Below the pieces are notes generated by a model. It did no database searches and was not told the origin of the DNA. It worked only from the letters and a program-made list of their open reading frames with translations. DNA of 64,000 nt from Tenacibaculum sp. (GTDB lineage Bacteria; Bacteroidota; Bacteroidia; Flavobacteriales; Flavobacteriaceae). The translations under genes were made by a program, and so were the position numbers. Positions 19,799 to 30,384 of this stretch are shown one piece after another. Each line of letters starts with the position of its first letter. The first letter of the stretch is position 1. The stretch covers positions 1-64,000 of the forward strand of contig JAHDDQ010000002.1 of NCBI GenBank assembly GCA_020629275.1. The letters are read 5' to 3'.

Positions 19799-21535
19799 AT
19801 GAATTACATAAAAAAACTTAATAAATATTTAATCGAACACTTTCCAACAATATGGAATACACGTTTAGTATGGATGGTAGGTATTGCCATGCTTGTACAT
19901 ATTGTGTTTTTTATTATGGGATACACTTCTGTAAATAGTCAAAAAGATATAGCATCAAGATATAGCTTAGAATCTTTTTATTTCAGTAGCTCAGTTGTCT
20001 TTATAGGAATACTAACATCAATAATCATAATACTAATCTGGATTATTTATTACTTAAAAAATAATGCATTTAAGAATTTATACCGCCTAAAAAAAGGAAC
20101 TCTTTTTCTTCAATTCAGCATTATAATATTTATAATTTTTATCAATATTACTCAATTTTATTCGTTTAGTTCTGGATTAAAACTTAAAATAAAAAGCTCT
20201 TACGATTGGGAAGTTATAGATAAGGATATAAAAGAATTTAATAAGCTATCGGTTTTCTTATTGAAAAAAAAGAGCGAATATAGGATAGATCATAAAATGT
20301 ATCCCGCACCTTTTCCATTAGAAAGTTCAGATGATAAATATGAAAGGCTCGGAAGAACTATAGATACCACAAAAGCATATTTTTTATATAGAACTTATTA
20401 TTATCAGTTCTATAAACTAGATCACGATAAAATAGCCGAAGACTTAAAGGAAAAACCTTACAAAGAGATAAATGAGTCACATAATTTTGCGTACAGGGAA
20501 GTTTTTGATGTAAAAGAATACAAACACTTAATAGCAGGATCATTATTAAATTATTCAGGTATTTTGTTTAGACATGGGCAAGATGATTTAGAAAAAAAAG
20601 AAAGAATTCAATTCTTTGAAGAACAGCTAAATAAAAGAGATGAAAACGTAATCAAAGAAAATATTAATGCGTTTTACAAATTAGCTCAAAAGTATGATAT
20701 AAAACATAATTTAAATACCAAAGACTGGTTGTCTCTTATCAATACCGAAAATAACTACTTATTTAAAGAGCCAATATTAGATTATAAACCTAGCGACAGA
20801 GACAAAGAAAGACTAAAAGAAGACTATTACAGAACAGTGCCTACAACGGATACTGTAAGTCTTCTAAAAAGAAATAAAAAAGAATTGATGATGTTGAAAC
20901 GTTATCCAACTACTAAAGACGGAAACAGCGTTTTAATACCAAGAAGTAAATTAGAATATTTTTCAGAAATACCATATTGTGATTTAGGTAGATTAGATTA
21001 TTTCTTTAAAAATACACATGAAGCTTATTTTGGGAAGCCTCAAAAGGAAATTTTATACGGAATCATAATCATTTCTTTAGTTATTGGATTACTACTATTC
21101 TTATTTAAAGTAACAGATATTAAAACAATACTACTGAGTATAGTAAGTGGAAGTGTACTACTTGTTATAATAACTATTTTGATAGAATACTTATCTTACT
21201 TTAAAGATTACGTAGGAAAAACATATATAGAAATAACTGTTTTTCTAATATTTGGGCTAGGTATTTTAACAGCGTCAATAATTTCTTTCAGAATGAGATG
21301 GAACAAATTAATCACGGCAATCTTATTCTCATTAGCTGTATTTATAATTCCATTAATTTTTGTCGCGCTAACAGGGTTGTATTCTCGATACATAAGAGAC
21401 ACTTATGAAGTAAGAAAAGATGAATTTTTAATTTGGTTCGACGATTATGGTTTTTGGGTAGTAATATTAATTTGGATTCTTTGTATTGCTCTATTTACTG
21501 CTCCAATACGAAAATGGAAAGGGTTACCTAAATAG
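19799..21535 (+). CDS. Multi-span membrane protein, likely permease partner of the ABC ATPase
   Basis: 578 residues: three membrane helices in the first ~130 residues (AMLVHIVFFIMGY; VVFIGILTSIIIILIWIIYY; FSIIIFIIFINIT), a ~270-residue soluble loop with helical, charged content, then five or six helices from about residue 415 to the end (IIIISLVIGLLLFLF and onward). The layout, with a large extracytoplasmic loop between two membrane parts, fits an ABC-2-like exporter, but I see no named permease motif. Assignment as permease rests on the 17-bp distance to the ATPase. Confidence 0.6.
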   Translation: MNYIKKLNKYLIEHFPTIWNTRLVWMVGIAMLVHIVFFIMGYTSVNSQKDIASRYSLESFYFSSSVVFIGILTSIIIILIWIIYYLKNNAFKNLYRLKKGTLFLQFSIIIFIIFINITQFYSFSSGLKLKIKSSYDWEVIDKDIKEFNKLSVFLLKKKSEYRIDHKMYPAPFPLESSDDKYERLGRTIDTTKAYFLYRTYYYQFYKLDHDKIAEDLKEKPYKEINESHNFAYREVFDVKEYKHLIAGSLLNYSGILFRHGQDDLEKKERIQFFEEQLNKRDENVIKENINAFYKLAQKYDIKHNLNTKDWLSLINTENNYLFKEPILDYKPSDRDKERLKEDYYRTVPTTDTVSLLKRNKKELMMLKRYPTTKDGNSVLIPRSKLEYFSEIPYCDLGRLDYFFKNTHEAYFGKPQKEILYGIIIISLVIGLLLFLFKVTDIKTILLSIVSGSVLLVIITILIEYLSYFKDYVGKTYIEITVFLIFGLGILTASIISFRMRWNKLITAILFSLAVFIIPLIFVALTGLYSRYIRDTYEVRKDEFLIWFDDYGFWVVILIWILCIALFTAPIRKWKGLPK

Positions 21536-21608
21536 GTTTTGTTTTATCTGTAAAGTGATTTTATTACAATTATAAATGGATCACTTTAACAATGAATATT
21601 ATAGTATT

Positions 21609-22606
21609 ATGAAAAGTATTTGGTGTAACAATACGTTAATTGGAGTTATTTTATTTTTTATAGCTACCCACATTAGTTATTCTCAAAGTATTTTAAATGA
21701 GTTCCGTACGTTAAAAAGTAGAGTGCTAAATAACAATAATGTAAATTATTACTATTGGTCAGATGATAAAATAAATAGTCATAAGGAAGATGAAAATAAA
21801 GGAACATTACTTGGAAGTTACAAAGATTTCATTATTGATTCTATTCAAATAAAGCCAGAGTTCATTGGCGATTTAAATAATAATGGAATTAAAGATGTTT
21901 TTACCAAATACAGAGTCAACTATTTTAATGCGAAAGATACATACAATTACTATGGACTAATTGAATTAGAAGGGAAAGATGTTAAAGTTATAAGTTACCT
22001 AAATGACTTTTTTTTGAATATTGAACCAGAGAGTGTTGAGGTAAAAAACGATACGATAGTATTCAATAAAACAGTTAACTTCCATGGAACTTTAGGAGAT
22101 CTATCTCATGAGTCATCTATTACCATTAGTTCAGAAAATATTTTTAAAATAACTTCTAAATGTGGAATTAACAACATGAAAAATATGAATATTTTAAAGA
22201 TTCTATTGATGCTGTAAGAACTAAGGGAATTAACAGTTTTGCGAATAAAACACAAAACGAATACTATGAAAATGAAGACTTCAAAATTGAATGCAGTTTA
22301 TCAGGGTGTAATTATTTAATCCTTTCAATGAGTATTCATTATAAAGGAAATAAACTATATGATTTTGAAAATTATAAAGAGACATTCAAAATTTTGGAAT
22401 TTTTACAAACCAATACAAGATTCAAAACTATCTATACGAAAATAGAAAAGGTATTATTTGATAAGTACGAAGAAAATAATTTCAAAATAAATTATAAACA
22501 ATTATACGAGGTTAATGAGAACGAAAAATTTTATTACTCACAACCAACATCATCAGATGGAGGTTCACATTCTATAGAGTTTAATTATTTCATTAATTAC
22601 AAATAA
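21609..22606 (+). pseudogene. Exported protein of unknown function, frameshifted in an A5 run
   Basis: The first part (from ATG at 21609, giving signal peptide IGVILFFIATHISYSQ) is open to a stop at 22217. The protein visibly continues in the -1 frame: after the A5 run at 22179-22183 the other frame reads KYEYFKDSIDAVRTKGINSF and stays open to 22606. The full product would be about 330 residues, with a GDLNNNGIKDVF segment. One inserted or missing base restores one frame, so this is a recent mutation, a sequencing error, or less likely programmed slippage. Function unknown. Confidence 0.7.
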
Positions 22607-22716
22607 AGGATACAGAGGAGGAATTTAATATTAGTTTAATCTAAGAAATAACTAATTATAATTTAAGCAATACTCTATTCAGAATAATAAATTACTTCAA
22701 AAAACAATGAATAACT

Positions 22717-23307
22717 ATGAAACTAATTAAAATCGTAATTATTGCAATCTTGCTATATTCATGCGACAATAATATGTCAAAATACAAGCAAGAAATAGAA
22801 CTTTGTTTTAATAATTATATGAAGCATTTGGTAAATAAAGAATTTGAAGAAGGATTTAATTACATGCCTAATGAGTTATTCCAATATATTTCTAGACATA
22901 GATTAAAAGGAATTTATGAAGAAACATACAAAGATGATGTATTCGACATTACGTTATATAATCCAGAAGTAAAAGGAATAGAAGATTCCATAAAAATAGA
23001 AGATAAATATTATGCTATACTTTCATTTAAGGAAAGAACAGATTTTAAAATTAAGACAGATAATAAATCTCAGGAAGAGAAAGAACAGGAAATAAAAGCA
23101 TTAAATAAATCCTTTAAAAAGACATTTGGTTATTTTAATGTAACGTATCGAGATGAGAGTACTACTTTTGAGGTAAGAACAGAAAAAAGAGCTTGTGCAA
23201 TTTTAAATGAAGAATCAAAAGCAGACTGGAAGTTTTTAATACTAGAGAAAGATAATCTATTATTACAAAAACTAATTCCTAAAAAGTTATTCAATGAATT
23301 ATGGTAA
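22717..23307 (+). CDS. Predicted lipoprotein, unknown function
   Basis: 196 residues with a lipoprotein signal (IVIIAILLYSC, Cys 16 as lipidation site) and a mostly helical, charged remainder. The first helical part (ELCFNNYMKHLVNKEFEEGF) resembles the start of NTF2-like small lipoproteins, which is only a suggestion. It overlaps the next gene by 14 bp, so they are one unit. Confidence 0.7.
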   Translation: MKLIKIVIIAILLYSCDNNMSKYKQEIELCFNNYMKHLVNKEFEEGFNYMPNELFQYISRHRLKGIYEETYKDDVFDITLYNPEVKGIEDSIKIEDKYYAILSFKERTDFKIKTDNKSQEEKEQEIKALNKSFKKTFGYFNVTYRDESTTFEVRTEKRACAILNEESKADWKFLILEKDNLLLQKLIPKKLFNELW

Positions 23308-23740
23308 AAATTTCATTTTAAAGTTTAAAAAACCTTTAATTTTATTCATCACCATATTTATTACCACTTTTACACAATCGTATTGGTCTATGTATCAATT
23401 TAGAAATAAAATATCTAGTAGTTGTATAACCTGTGGTTTCTTTCAAGATGTGTTTTTTGGAGCTTTAATTTTTAGTATTCCATTAATAGCTATATTTTTA
23501 GTAGTAAATAAAATTAAAAAACTCAGTTATCTTAAAATAATAATTAAGATGATTTTCGTGTTATTTTTTTGGTTTAACTTAAATATGATGACTTTCCAAG
23601 ATAGAGAGAGTTCATGGAGTACTTATAGTTTAGCAGATGAAATATACTACACAATATTGTTTTCAAAATACATACTAACAATCATCATGCTCGTATTGTT
23701 ATTCTTAGAATACAAAATAAACCTAAAGTATTCATCTTAA
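23294..23740 (+). CDS. Four-helix membrane protein, unknown function
   Basis: 148 residues with about four membrane segments (LILFITIFITTFTQSYW; DVFFGALIFSIPLIAIFLV; IIIKMIFVLFFWFNLNMMT; KYILTIIMLVLLFLEY) and a CITCG pair of cysteines between the first two. Overlaps the lipoprotein gene upstream by 14 bp. I do not recognise it. Confidence 0.65.
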   Translation: MNYGKNFILKFKKPLILFITIFITTFTQSYWSMYQFRNKISSSCITCGFFQDVFFGALIFSIPLIAIFLVVNKIKKLSYLKIIIKMIFVLFFWFNLNMMTFQDRESSWSTYSLADEIYYTILFSKYILTIIMLVLLFLEYKINLKYSS

Positions 23741-23902
23741 TAAACACATTAAATTAGATTAATTTTTTTGAATTAATACCAAGCAATTAAGGGTAAAGAG
23801 AACATTTATAAGTACCCATTATTTGATTATAGATAATATCAATTTAGAATGATCTAAAAGGATAGGTTTAATTAATAAGTTTGATTTAAGTAATCAATAT
23901 AA

Positions 23903-26218
<2,316 letters not shown>

Positions 26219-26249
26219 ACAGTTCAAATAAAGTATTAAATAATATAGA

Positions 26250-26387
26250 AAGAGGCTGTCTGAAAAAATAACTTCAAAGTATCATCACGAAAAATTTTAA
26301 TTCTGAGGCAATCTTAGTATTAAGAACTTACTTTTAAAATATTCCTTATTTTATTCGGAATACCGAGTTTTAGACAGCTTCTTTCTT
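26250..26387. repeat. Intergenic repeat with inverted ends, copy A (left border of RNA-repair island)
   Basis: Ends are imperfect inverted repeats (AGAGGCTGTCTGAAAA and TTTTAGACAGCTTC), about 137 bp in all. Starts 32 bp after the katG stop. Copy B, in the same orientation, is at 37606-37741 directly after the slipin gene. Shared blocks include GAGGCTGTCTGAAAAAATAA, TTTTATTCGGAAT and TTAGACAGCTT. It may act as a long terminator hairpin, a MITE-like remnant, or both. Confidence 0.8.
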
Positions 26388-26470
26388 TTTTTATAAAAAA
26401 ACAAAAACTACAATGTCACTATCTTTAAAGGCATTATAAACTACTAAGTTGAAAATTAATAACTGAAAAA

Positions 26471-26503
26471 TTTGCAAGTTTCATCGTTTTTCTTGCATCT
26501 TTG
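26471..26503 (+). promoter_or_regulatory. Bacteroidota-type promoter for the S24/S26-like gene
   Basis: TTTG at 26471-26474 and CATCTTTG at 26496-26503 with 21 bp between, matching TTG-N20-TAnnTTTG in all but one base. The gene starts 85 bp downstream. Confidence 0.6.
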
Positions 26504-26587
26504 CAATAGTTCATTGAAATGGTTCTCTCATATTTTGTGAGATATGTAACACAATAATGCGTTACATAATTTATAAAATATAAAAAT

Positions 26588-26875
26588 ATGAATTGGAAAA
26601 TTCAAAAACTGAATGATGGTGAAACCATTATTTCAAAAGAACCAGGTAATTCTATGTTACCATTACTAAAATCAAAACAACCAGTTAAGCTAATGCCAGT
26701 TCATTGGTCAGCATGCGAAATTGGAGATATTGTATATTGCAAAGTTCGTGGAAACTGCTTTACACATTTAGTAAAAGGTAAAAATGATAAGAGAGGATTG
26801 TTAATTGGTAACAATCATGGTAGAATTAACGGATGGACTAAAAATGTATATGGAATAGTAGTGGAAATACTATAA
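26588..26875 (+). CDS. S24/S26 peptidase-like small protein
   Basis: 95 residues with the beta-fold pattern of LexA/signal-peptidase-type domains: PGNSMLPLL (Ser position), then IGDIVYCKVRG, FTHLVKGK, LLIGNNHGRINGW and a closing GIVVEIL. There is no DNA-binding domain and no membrane helix, so it is neither a complete LexA nor a normal signal peptidase. The usual catalytic lysine is not certain; the HLVKGK segment is the best candidate. First gene inside the left border repeat. It might sense single-stranded nucleic acid or process another protein of the island; both are guesses. Confidence 0.7.
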   Translation: MNWKIQKLNDGETIISKEPGNSMLPLLKSKQPVKLMPVHWSACEIGDIVYCKVRGNCFTHLVKGKNDKRGLLIGNNHGRINGWTKNVYGIVVEIL

Positions 26876-26964
26876 TGCCATGGGCATTTTATAAAAAATA
26901 CAATCATAGAGCGTTTAATGCTCATATATTTTATAAATTAAATAACAAAACAAAAATTTAACCT

Positions 26965-27030
26965 ATGACAATATTAAAATTCACATATCAGGACGCAAAA
27001 CAGCGACTTCGTGAGTTGTATTTTAGGTGA
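26965..27030 (+). CDS. Very short ORF (21 aa) before a terminator
   Basis: Frame MTILKFTYQDAKQRLRELYF-Arg, 90 bp after the S24/S26-like gene and 20 bp before a strong terminator. It may be a leader-type peptide; it resembles the other short frames of the island only in being basic, ending in an aromatic-rich tail and preceding a terminator. Confidence 0.3.
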   Translation: MTILKFTYQDAKQRLRELYFR

Positions 27031-27050
27031 AAATTCACAGTATAAAAAGT

Positions 27051-27090
27051 AAAAGCGTCCAAAATTAATTTTTTGGACGCTTTTTTTTAT
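27051..27090 (+). terminator. Terminator hairpin with GCGTCCAA stem
   Basis: AAAGCGTCCAAAA pairs with TTTTTTGGACGCTTT, then a T8 run. A related stem (GCGTCCAATT) is at 33374-33412. Confidence 0.85.
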
Positions 27091-27248
27091 AAAAAACTTA
27101 AAACCCGAAACCTTCTTTGAATCGTGTAGTAAAAAGCATACATAACAAAGTATCAGTCAATTAATAAATCTGCAATATGTGGACAGGGAATCTACTGTCT
27201 TGTTTTTGTTTAAAATACTGGTATTCAGTAAAATAAAATCGATTTTTA

Positions 27249-27280
27249 TTTGTGTAATTCAAAAACACGTTATAAGTTTG
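27249..27280 (+). promoter_or_regulatory. Strong Bacteroidota promoter
   Basis: TTTG at 27249-27252, 20-bp spacer, TAAGTTTG at 27273-27280: an exact consensus match. Drives the short ORF at 27323 and, if the terminator at 27431 is read through, the operon that contains rtcB paralogue 2. Confidence 0.75.
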
Positions 27281-27322
27281 CATCGCAATTAAGCAACAAA
27301 ACAATTTAAAAACGAAGTAACA

Positions 27323-27406
27323 ATGTTAAAATCAAAATTCAACATTAGTACAGCAGCAGAACTAGGTTCTAGTGTACATACGCTTCGCGACTTTCTTCAT
27401 AAGTAG
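27323..27406 (+). CDS. Short leader-type ORF (27 aa)
   Basis: Begins MLKSKFNISTAAELG and ends HTLRDFLHK. It sits between a consensus promoter and a Rho-independent terminator, with the next gene 133 bp downstream. This promoter - short ORF - terminator - operon layout is that of an attenuator, although no run of a single regulatory codon is present. May instead be a genuine small protein. Confidence 0.4.
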   Translation: MLKSKFNISTAAELGSSVHTLRDFLHK

Positions 27407-27430
27407 ATTATAAAATTACATTACATATGA

Positions 27431-27463
27431 AAAGTCCGAAGCCCAAAAGTTTCGGATTTTTTT
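27431..27463 (+). terminator. Terminator hairpin (possible attenuator)
   Basis: AAGTCCGAA pairs with TTTCGGATT, followed by T7. Located between the short ORF and the rtcB-containing operon. Confidence 0.8.
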
Positions 27464-27538
27464 ATACACTTTTCTCAAGTAATCGTTGAGGTAACAAATT
27501 ATATCCGAAAATTAATGAATAGTTAAAAAATATATTCA

Positions 27539-28225
27539 TTGAAACCAGCGCATATAAAAGAACAAAGACGAAAAACTGTTCGAAATATTCGAAAAAGGCA
27601 ACGAGCAATTTATCAAGAAATTAAGGAGTTAGGATATAAAAAATTAGAAGAACCTATACGACACGGTTGGTTTAAAGAAATTGTACTAACTGAAAATATA
27701 GAACGCTATAAAAATAAAATATACATTCAAGAATTATACGATTGTATAGAAAAAAGTTTTTGGGGCAGAACAAAAGAAGAGGCCGATAAACAATGGTTTT
27801 GTCAAATTTCAAAATTTTTAATCTATCGAGATTTTCCAACAATTTCTAAAAAACAATTTAACAGATTAACATATAAAGCACAAGCTATGTGCACAATATA
27901 TTCATACAGAGACGAAAATAAGAAGCTAAGAAAACGATTTTATGTAAGAATTCCGAAAGGAACGTATAGAATAAAATATACAAGAGCATACATAACACAC
28001 TCTAAAAGAATAGATCCAGATCTAGAAAGTGAGGCAGATCTTTTAGAACAACAGTTATACAAGAACGGTTATTATAATATTTGGCAAGACAGTTATTGGA
28101 AAAATTACTGGAGAAGACTTAGTGAACAAAAACAAAAGATGCAAATAAGAAAACAGTTAAATGCTCTTAAACAATATCCATTAACGGATATTATTAATGA
28201 AAAAATATCATGGGAAAAAAATTAA
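27539..28225 (+). CDS. Basic protein of unknown function, first gene of the rtcB-prfH operon
   Basis: 228 residues, starting with TTG; the only upstream ATG (27514) runs into a stop within three codons. The N-terminus is strongly basic (KEQRRKTVRNIRKRQRAIYQ), followed by aromatic-rich segments (IRHGWFKEIVLTENIERYKN; SFWGRTKEEADKQWFCQIS) and a Tyr/Arg-rich centre (KGTYRIKYTRAYITHSKRID). It overlaps the rtcB start by 16 bp. RNA binding fits the composition and company. I do not recognise the family and see no catalytic motif. Confidence 0.7.
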   Translation: MKPAHIKEQRRKTVRNIRKRQRAIYQEIKELGYKKLEEPIRHGWFKEIVLTENIERYKNKIYIQELYDCIEKSFWGRTKEEADKQWFCQISKFLIYRDFPTISKKQFNRLTYKAQAMCTIYSYRDENKKLRKRFYVRIPKGTYRIKYTRAYITHSKRIDPDLESEADLLEQQLYKNGYYNIWQDSYWKNYWRRLSEQKQKMQIRKQLNALKQYPLTDIINEKISWEKN

Positions 28226-29601
28226 AAGGAAAAGACCTAATCAATCTAGGCTTTCCAAAAAATAACAGCATAAACATCGCCTTAGGGCAAATTAATAGAT
28301 ATCGTAAAAGAGAAAAGAAAGAACGTATTCTCGAAGAAGCAAAGCAAGTATTATTAGCACCAGAAAAATATAAAGGAAATGCTATTTGGGGTAAAGTAGC
28401 AGAAGGGTTGGTAAAACCTGTAGAAGTACAGTTTCATAAATTAAGGAACACGAGAGCGCCTTTTAGTATTTACGGGGAAAACGAAATAGACGATATAGCA
28501 AAATATCAATTATACGACGCTTTAAAATTACCAATAGCAAAACAAGGAGCTTTAATGCCCGATGCACATGCAGGTTATGGTTTACCAATTGGAGGTGTGT
28601 TAGCTACAGAAAATGCAGTAATTCCTTATGGTGTAGGTGTAGATATTGGTTGTAGAATGTGTTTAACAGTATACCCGGTAAAAGCTTCTTATTTGAAAGG
28701 GAAACAGCATCAATTGGAAAATATATTATCTGAACATACCAAATTTGGAATGTATGAAACACATAAAATAAAACATGATCATGAAATATTTGAGCGAGAT
28801 GAGTTTCAGGATATTCCGTTATTAAAACGTTTAAAAATAAAAGCTTATAATCAATTAGGAACGTCAGGAGGAGGTAATCATTTTGTTGAGTTTGGAATAG
28901 TAAACATCACCGATGAGAAGAATGAATTTCAACTTCCAATAGGCGATTATGTGGGGTTATTAACACACAGTGGAAGTCGTGGACTTGGAGCGAATATTGC
29001 GAAACACTATACCTATTTAGCTACAAAACAATGTCCGTTACCGAAAAATGTACAGCATTTGGCTTGGTTAGATATGGATACACATGACGGACAGGAATAT
29101 TGGTTAGCGATGAATTTAGCAGGTGACTACGCAAAAGCTTGTCACGATAATATTCATAAACGAGTTGGAAAACTGTTGGGCTCTAAAGCAATTGCTAAAA
29201 TTGAGAATCATCACAATTTCGCATGGAAAGAACAAGTAAACGGAGAAGAGTTAATAGTTCATAGAAAAGGCGCAACGCCAGCTAATAAAGGAGCATTAGG
29301 TATTATTCCAGGTTCTATGACAGCACCAGGATATATTGTTCGCGGTTTAGGGAATTCAGAAAGTTTAAACTCAGCTTCACATGGAGCAGGAAGAAAACAT
29401 TCTCGAAGAAAGTGTAAAGAGAAATTTACTAAAAGCGATATCAAACATCAGTTAAATATGAATGGTGTGAGTCTTATAGGAGGTGGAATTGACGAAGCTC
29501 CAATGGCTTATAAAAACATAAAAAAAGTCATGGCGAATCAGCAAGAGTTAGTTGAAGTTTTAGGAACATTTACACCGAAGATTGTACGAATGGATAAATA
29601 A
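28210..29601 (+). CDS. rtcB2: RtcB-family RNA ligase (paralogue 2, RtcB2/PrfH-associated type)
   Basis: 463 residues with the ligase motifs GVGVDIGCRMCL, GTSGGGNHFVEF, LTHSGSRGLGAN, NHHNFAW and SHGAGRKHSRRK. It shares the fold with the ligase at 14427 but differs in every loop, so it is a separate lineage and not a recent duplicate. The downstream prfH gene identifies it with the RtcB2-PrfH type of rRNA/tRNA repair operon. In that pair, as published, PrfH frees nascent peptide from ribosomes with a cut decoding centre and RtcB2 re-ligates the RNA. It overlaps the basic protein gene upstream by 16 bp. Confidence 0.93.
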   Translation: MGKKLKGKDLINLGFPKNNSINIALGQINRYRKREKKERILEEAKQVLLAPEKYKGNAIWGKVAEGLVKPVEVQFHKLRNTRAPFSIYGENEIDDIAKYQLYDALKLPIAKQGALMPDAHAGYGLPIGGVLATENAVIPYGVGVDIGCRMCLTVYPVKASYLKGKQHQLENILSEHTKFGMYETHKIKHDHEIFERDEFQDIPLLKRLKIKAYNQLGTSGGGNHFVEFGIVNITDEKNEFQLPIGDYVGLLTHSGSRGLGANIAKHYTYLATKQCPLPKNVQHLAWLDMDTHDGQEYWLAMNLAGDYAKACHDNIHKRVGKLLGSKAIAKIENHHNFAWKEQVNGEELIVHRKGATPANKGALGIIPGSMTAPGYIVRGLGNSESLNSASHGAGRKHSRRKCKEKFTKSDIKHQLNMNGVSLIGGGIDEAPMAYKNIKKVMANQQELVEVLGTFTPKIVRMDK

Positions 29602-29727
29602 CTTCTCCAGATATTAAGCGAAGTTGATTAGACATAGAAATTTAGGTAGATAAAAATCAATAGAATAAAACTGTATTGAAAAAATGAATTCTAAATCGAA
29701 TGCTATTACGATGAAGCGGTAGCAAAA

Positions 29728-29762
29728 GAAGTAATCTGCTTATTAAAAAAACAGATTACTTC
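29728..29762. repeat. Palindromic intergenic element
   Basis: GAAGTAATCTG pairs with CAGATTACTTC over an A-rich loop, inside a stretch (ATGAAGCGGTAGCAAAAG to CGCTCCTCGCAATAAC) that recalls REP-like intergenic repeats of flavobacteria. Lies in the 217-bp gap between the ligase and the nucleotidyltransferase. Confidence 0.55.
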
Positions 29763-29818
29763 GCTCCTCGCAATAACAGTAAAAAAATGGGAGCAGATAA
29801 AAAATCATTGCAATAAAA

Positions 29819-30379
29819 ATGAAAATTATGGGAGCAAATCATAACATAAAAAGATACGGAGAATTATGGCCCGATTACCGAATAGAATTAGGGCTTAAAA
29901 TATTAGAAAAATTAAAACAATGGATTGTAATATCAGGAGGATGGGCTTGGCATTTTATGTCAGAGATAAATCATAAAGAATACAAACACGCACATGATCA
30001 TAAAGACATTGACATTTTTGTAAATCCTAAAAATGTAGGAGTAGTGATGCAGATTCTTTTAGAAGAAGGATTCGAAAAAGTATGGACACGTTACGATCAT
30101 TTACCAAGCAAAGAAAATTTTAGACGTTATGAAAAAGTAGAATGGTTAGACATAGGAAGAGAAGTACGAACAACTATCGATTTCTTTGAATCAAAAACAG
30201 TTGAAAGTATCCAATCCAACGGATGGAATGTTGTAGCACCTAAAACGTTATTAAGTTATTATAGTAATATTCATTCTAGCGATAAATATTGGGCAGTTAA
30301 AACAGCAGTTAAACTTTTAGCAAAAGGTAAAAATCCAGTAGGAAATCCGTTGTTATCAAAAAATCCATTAGGAAAATAG
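29819..30379 (+). CDS. MNT-fold nucleotidyltransferase-like protein
   Basis: 186 residues. ISGGWAWHFMSEI followed by HDHKDIDIFV gives the G-G-x-A/H...D-x-D pattern of polymerase-beta-like nucleotidyltransferases, with a third acidic residue in RTTIDFFES. Such enzymes add nucleotides to RNA ends, proteins or small molecules. It is placed 5 bp before prfH and 217 bp after rtcB, so mending or priming RNA ends before ligation is a reasonable proposal. From memory, comparative studies of RNA-repair loci have noted a novel nucleotidyltransferase linked to diverse ligases; whether this is that family needs a profile search. Confidence 0.75.
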   Translation: MKIMGANHNIKRYGELWPDYRIELGLKILEKLKQWIVISGGWAWHFMSEINHKEYKHAHDHKDIDIFVNPKNVGVVMQILLEEGFEKVWTRYDHLPSKENFRRYEKVEWLDIGREVRTTIDFFESKTVESIQSNGWNVVAPKTLLSYYSNIHSSDKYWAVKTAVKLLAKGKNPVGNPLLSKNPLGK

Positions 30380-30384
30380 AAAAA

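Noticed and set aside
22179-22183. Programmed ribosomal frameshift site
   Set aside because: A5 is short, no downstream structure or IS context is evident, and mutation or sequencing error is simpler.
26250-26387. Complete insertion sequence at the island border
   Set aside because: No transposase frame; only a short repeat with inverted ends, so it is called a repeat.
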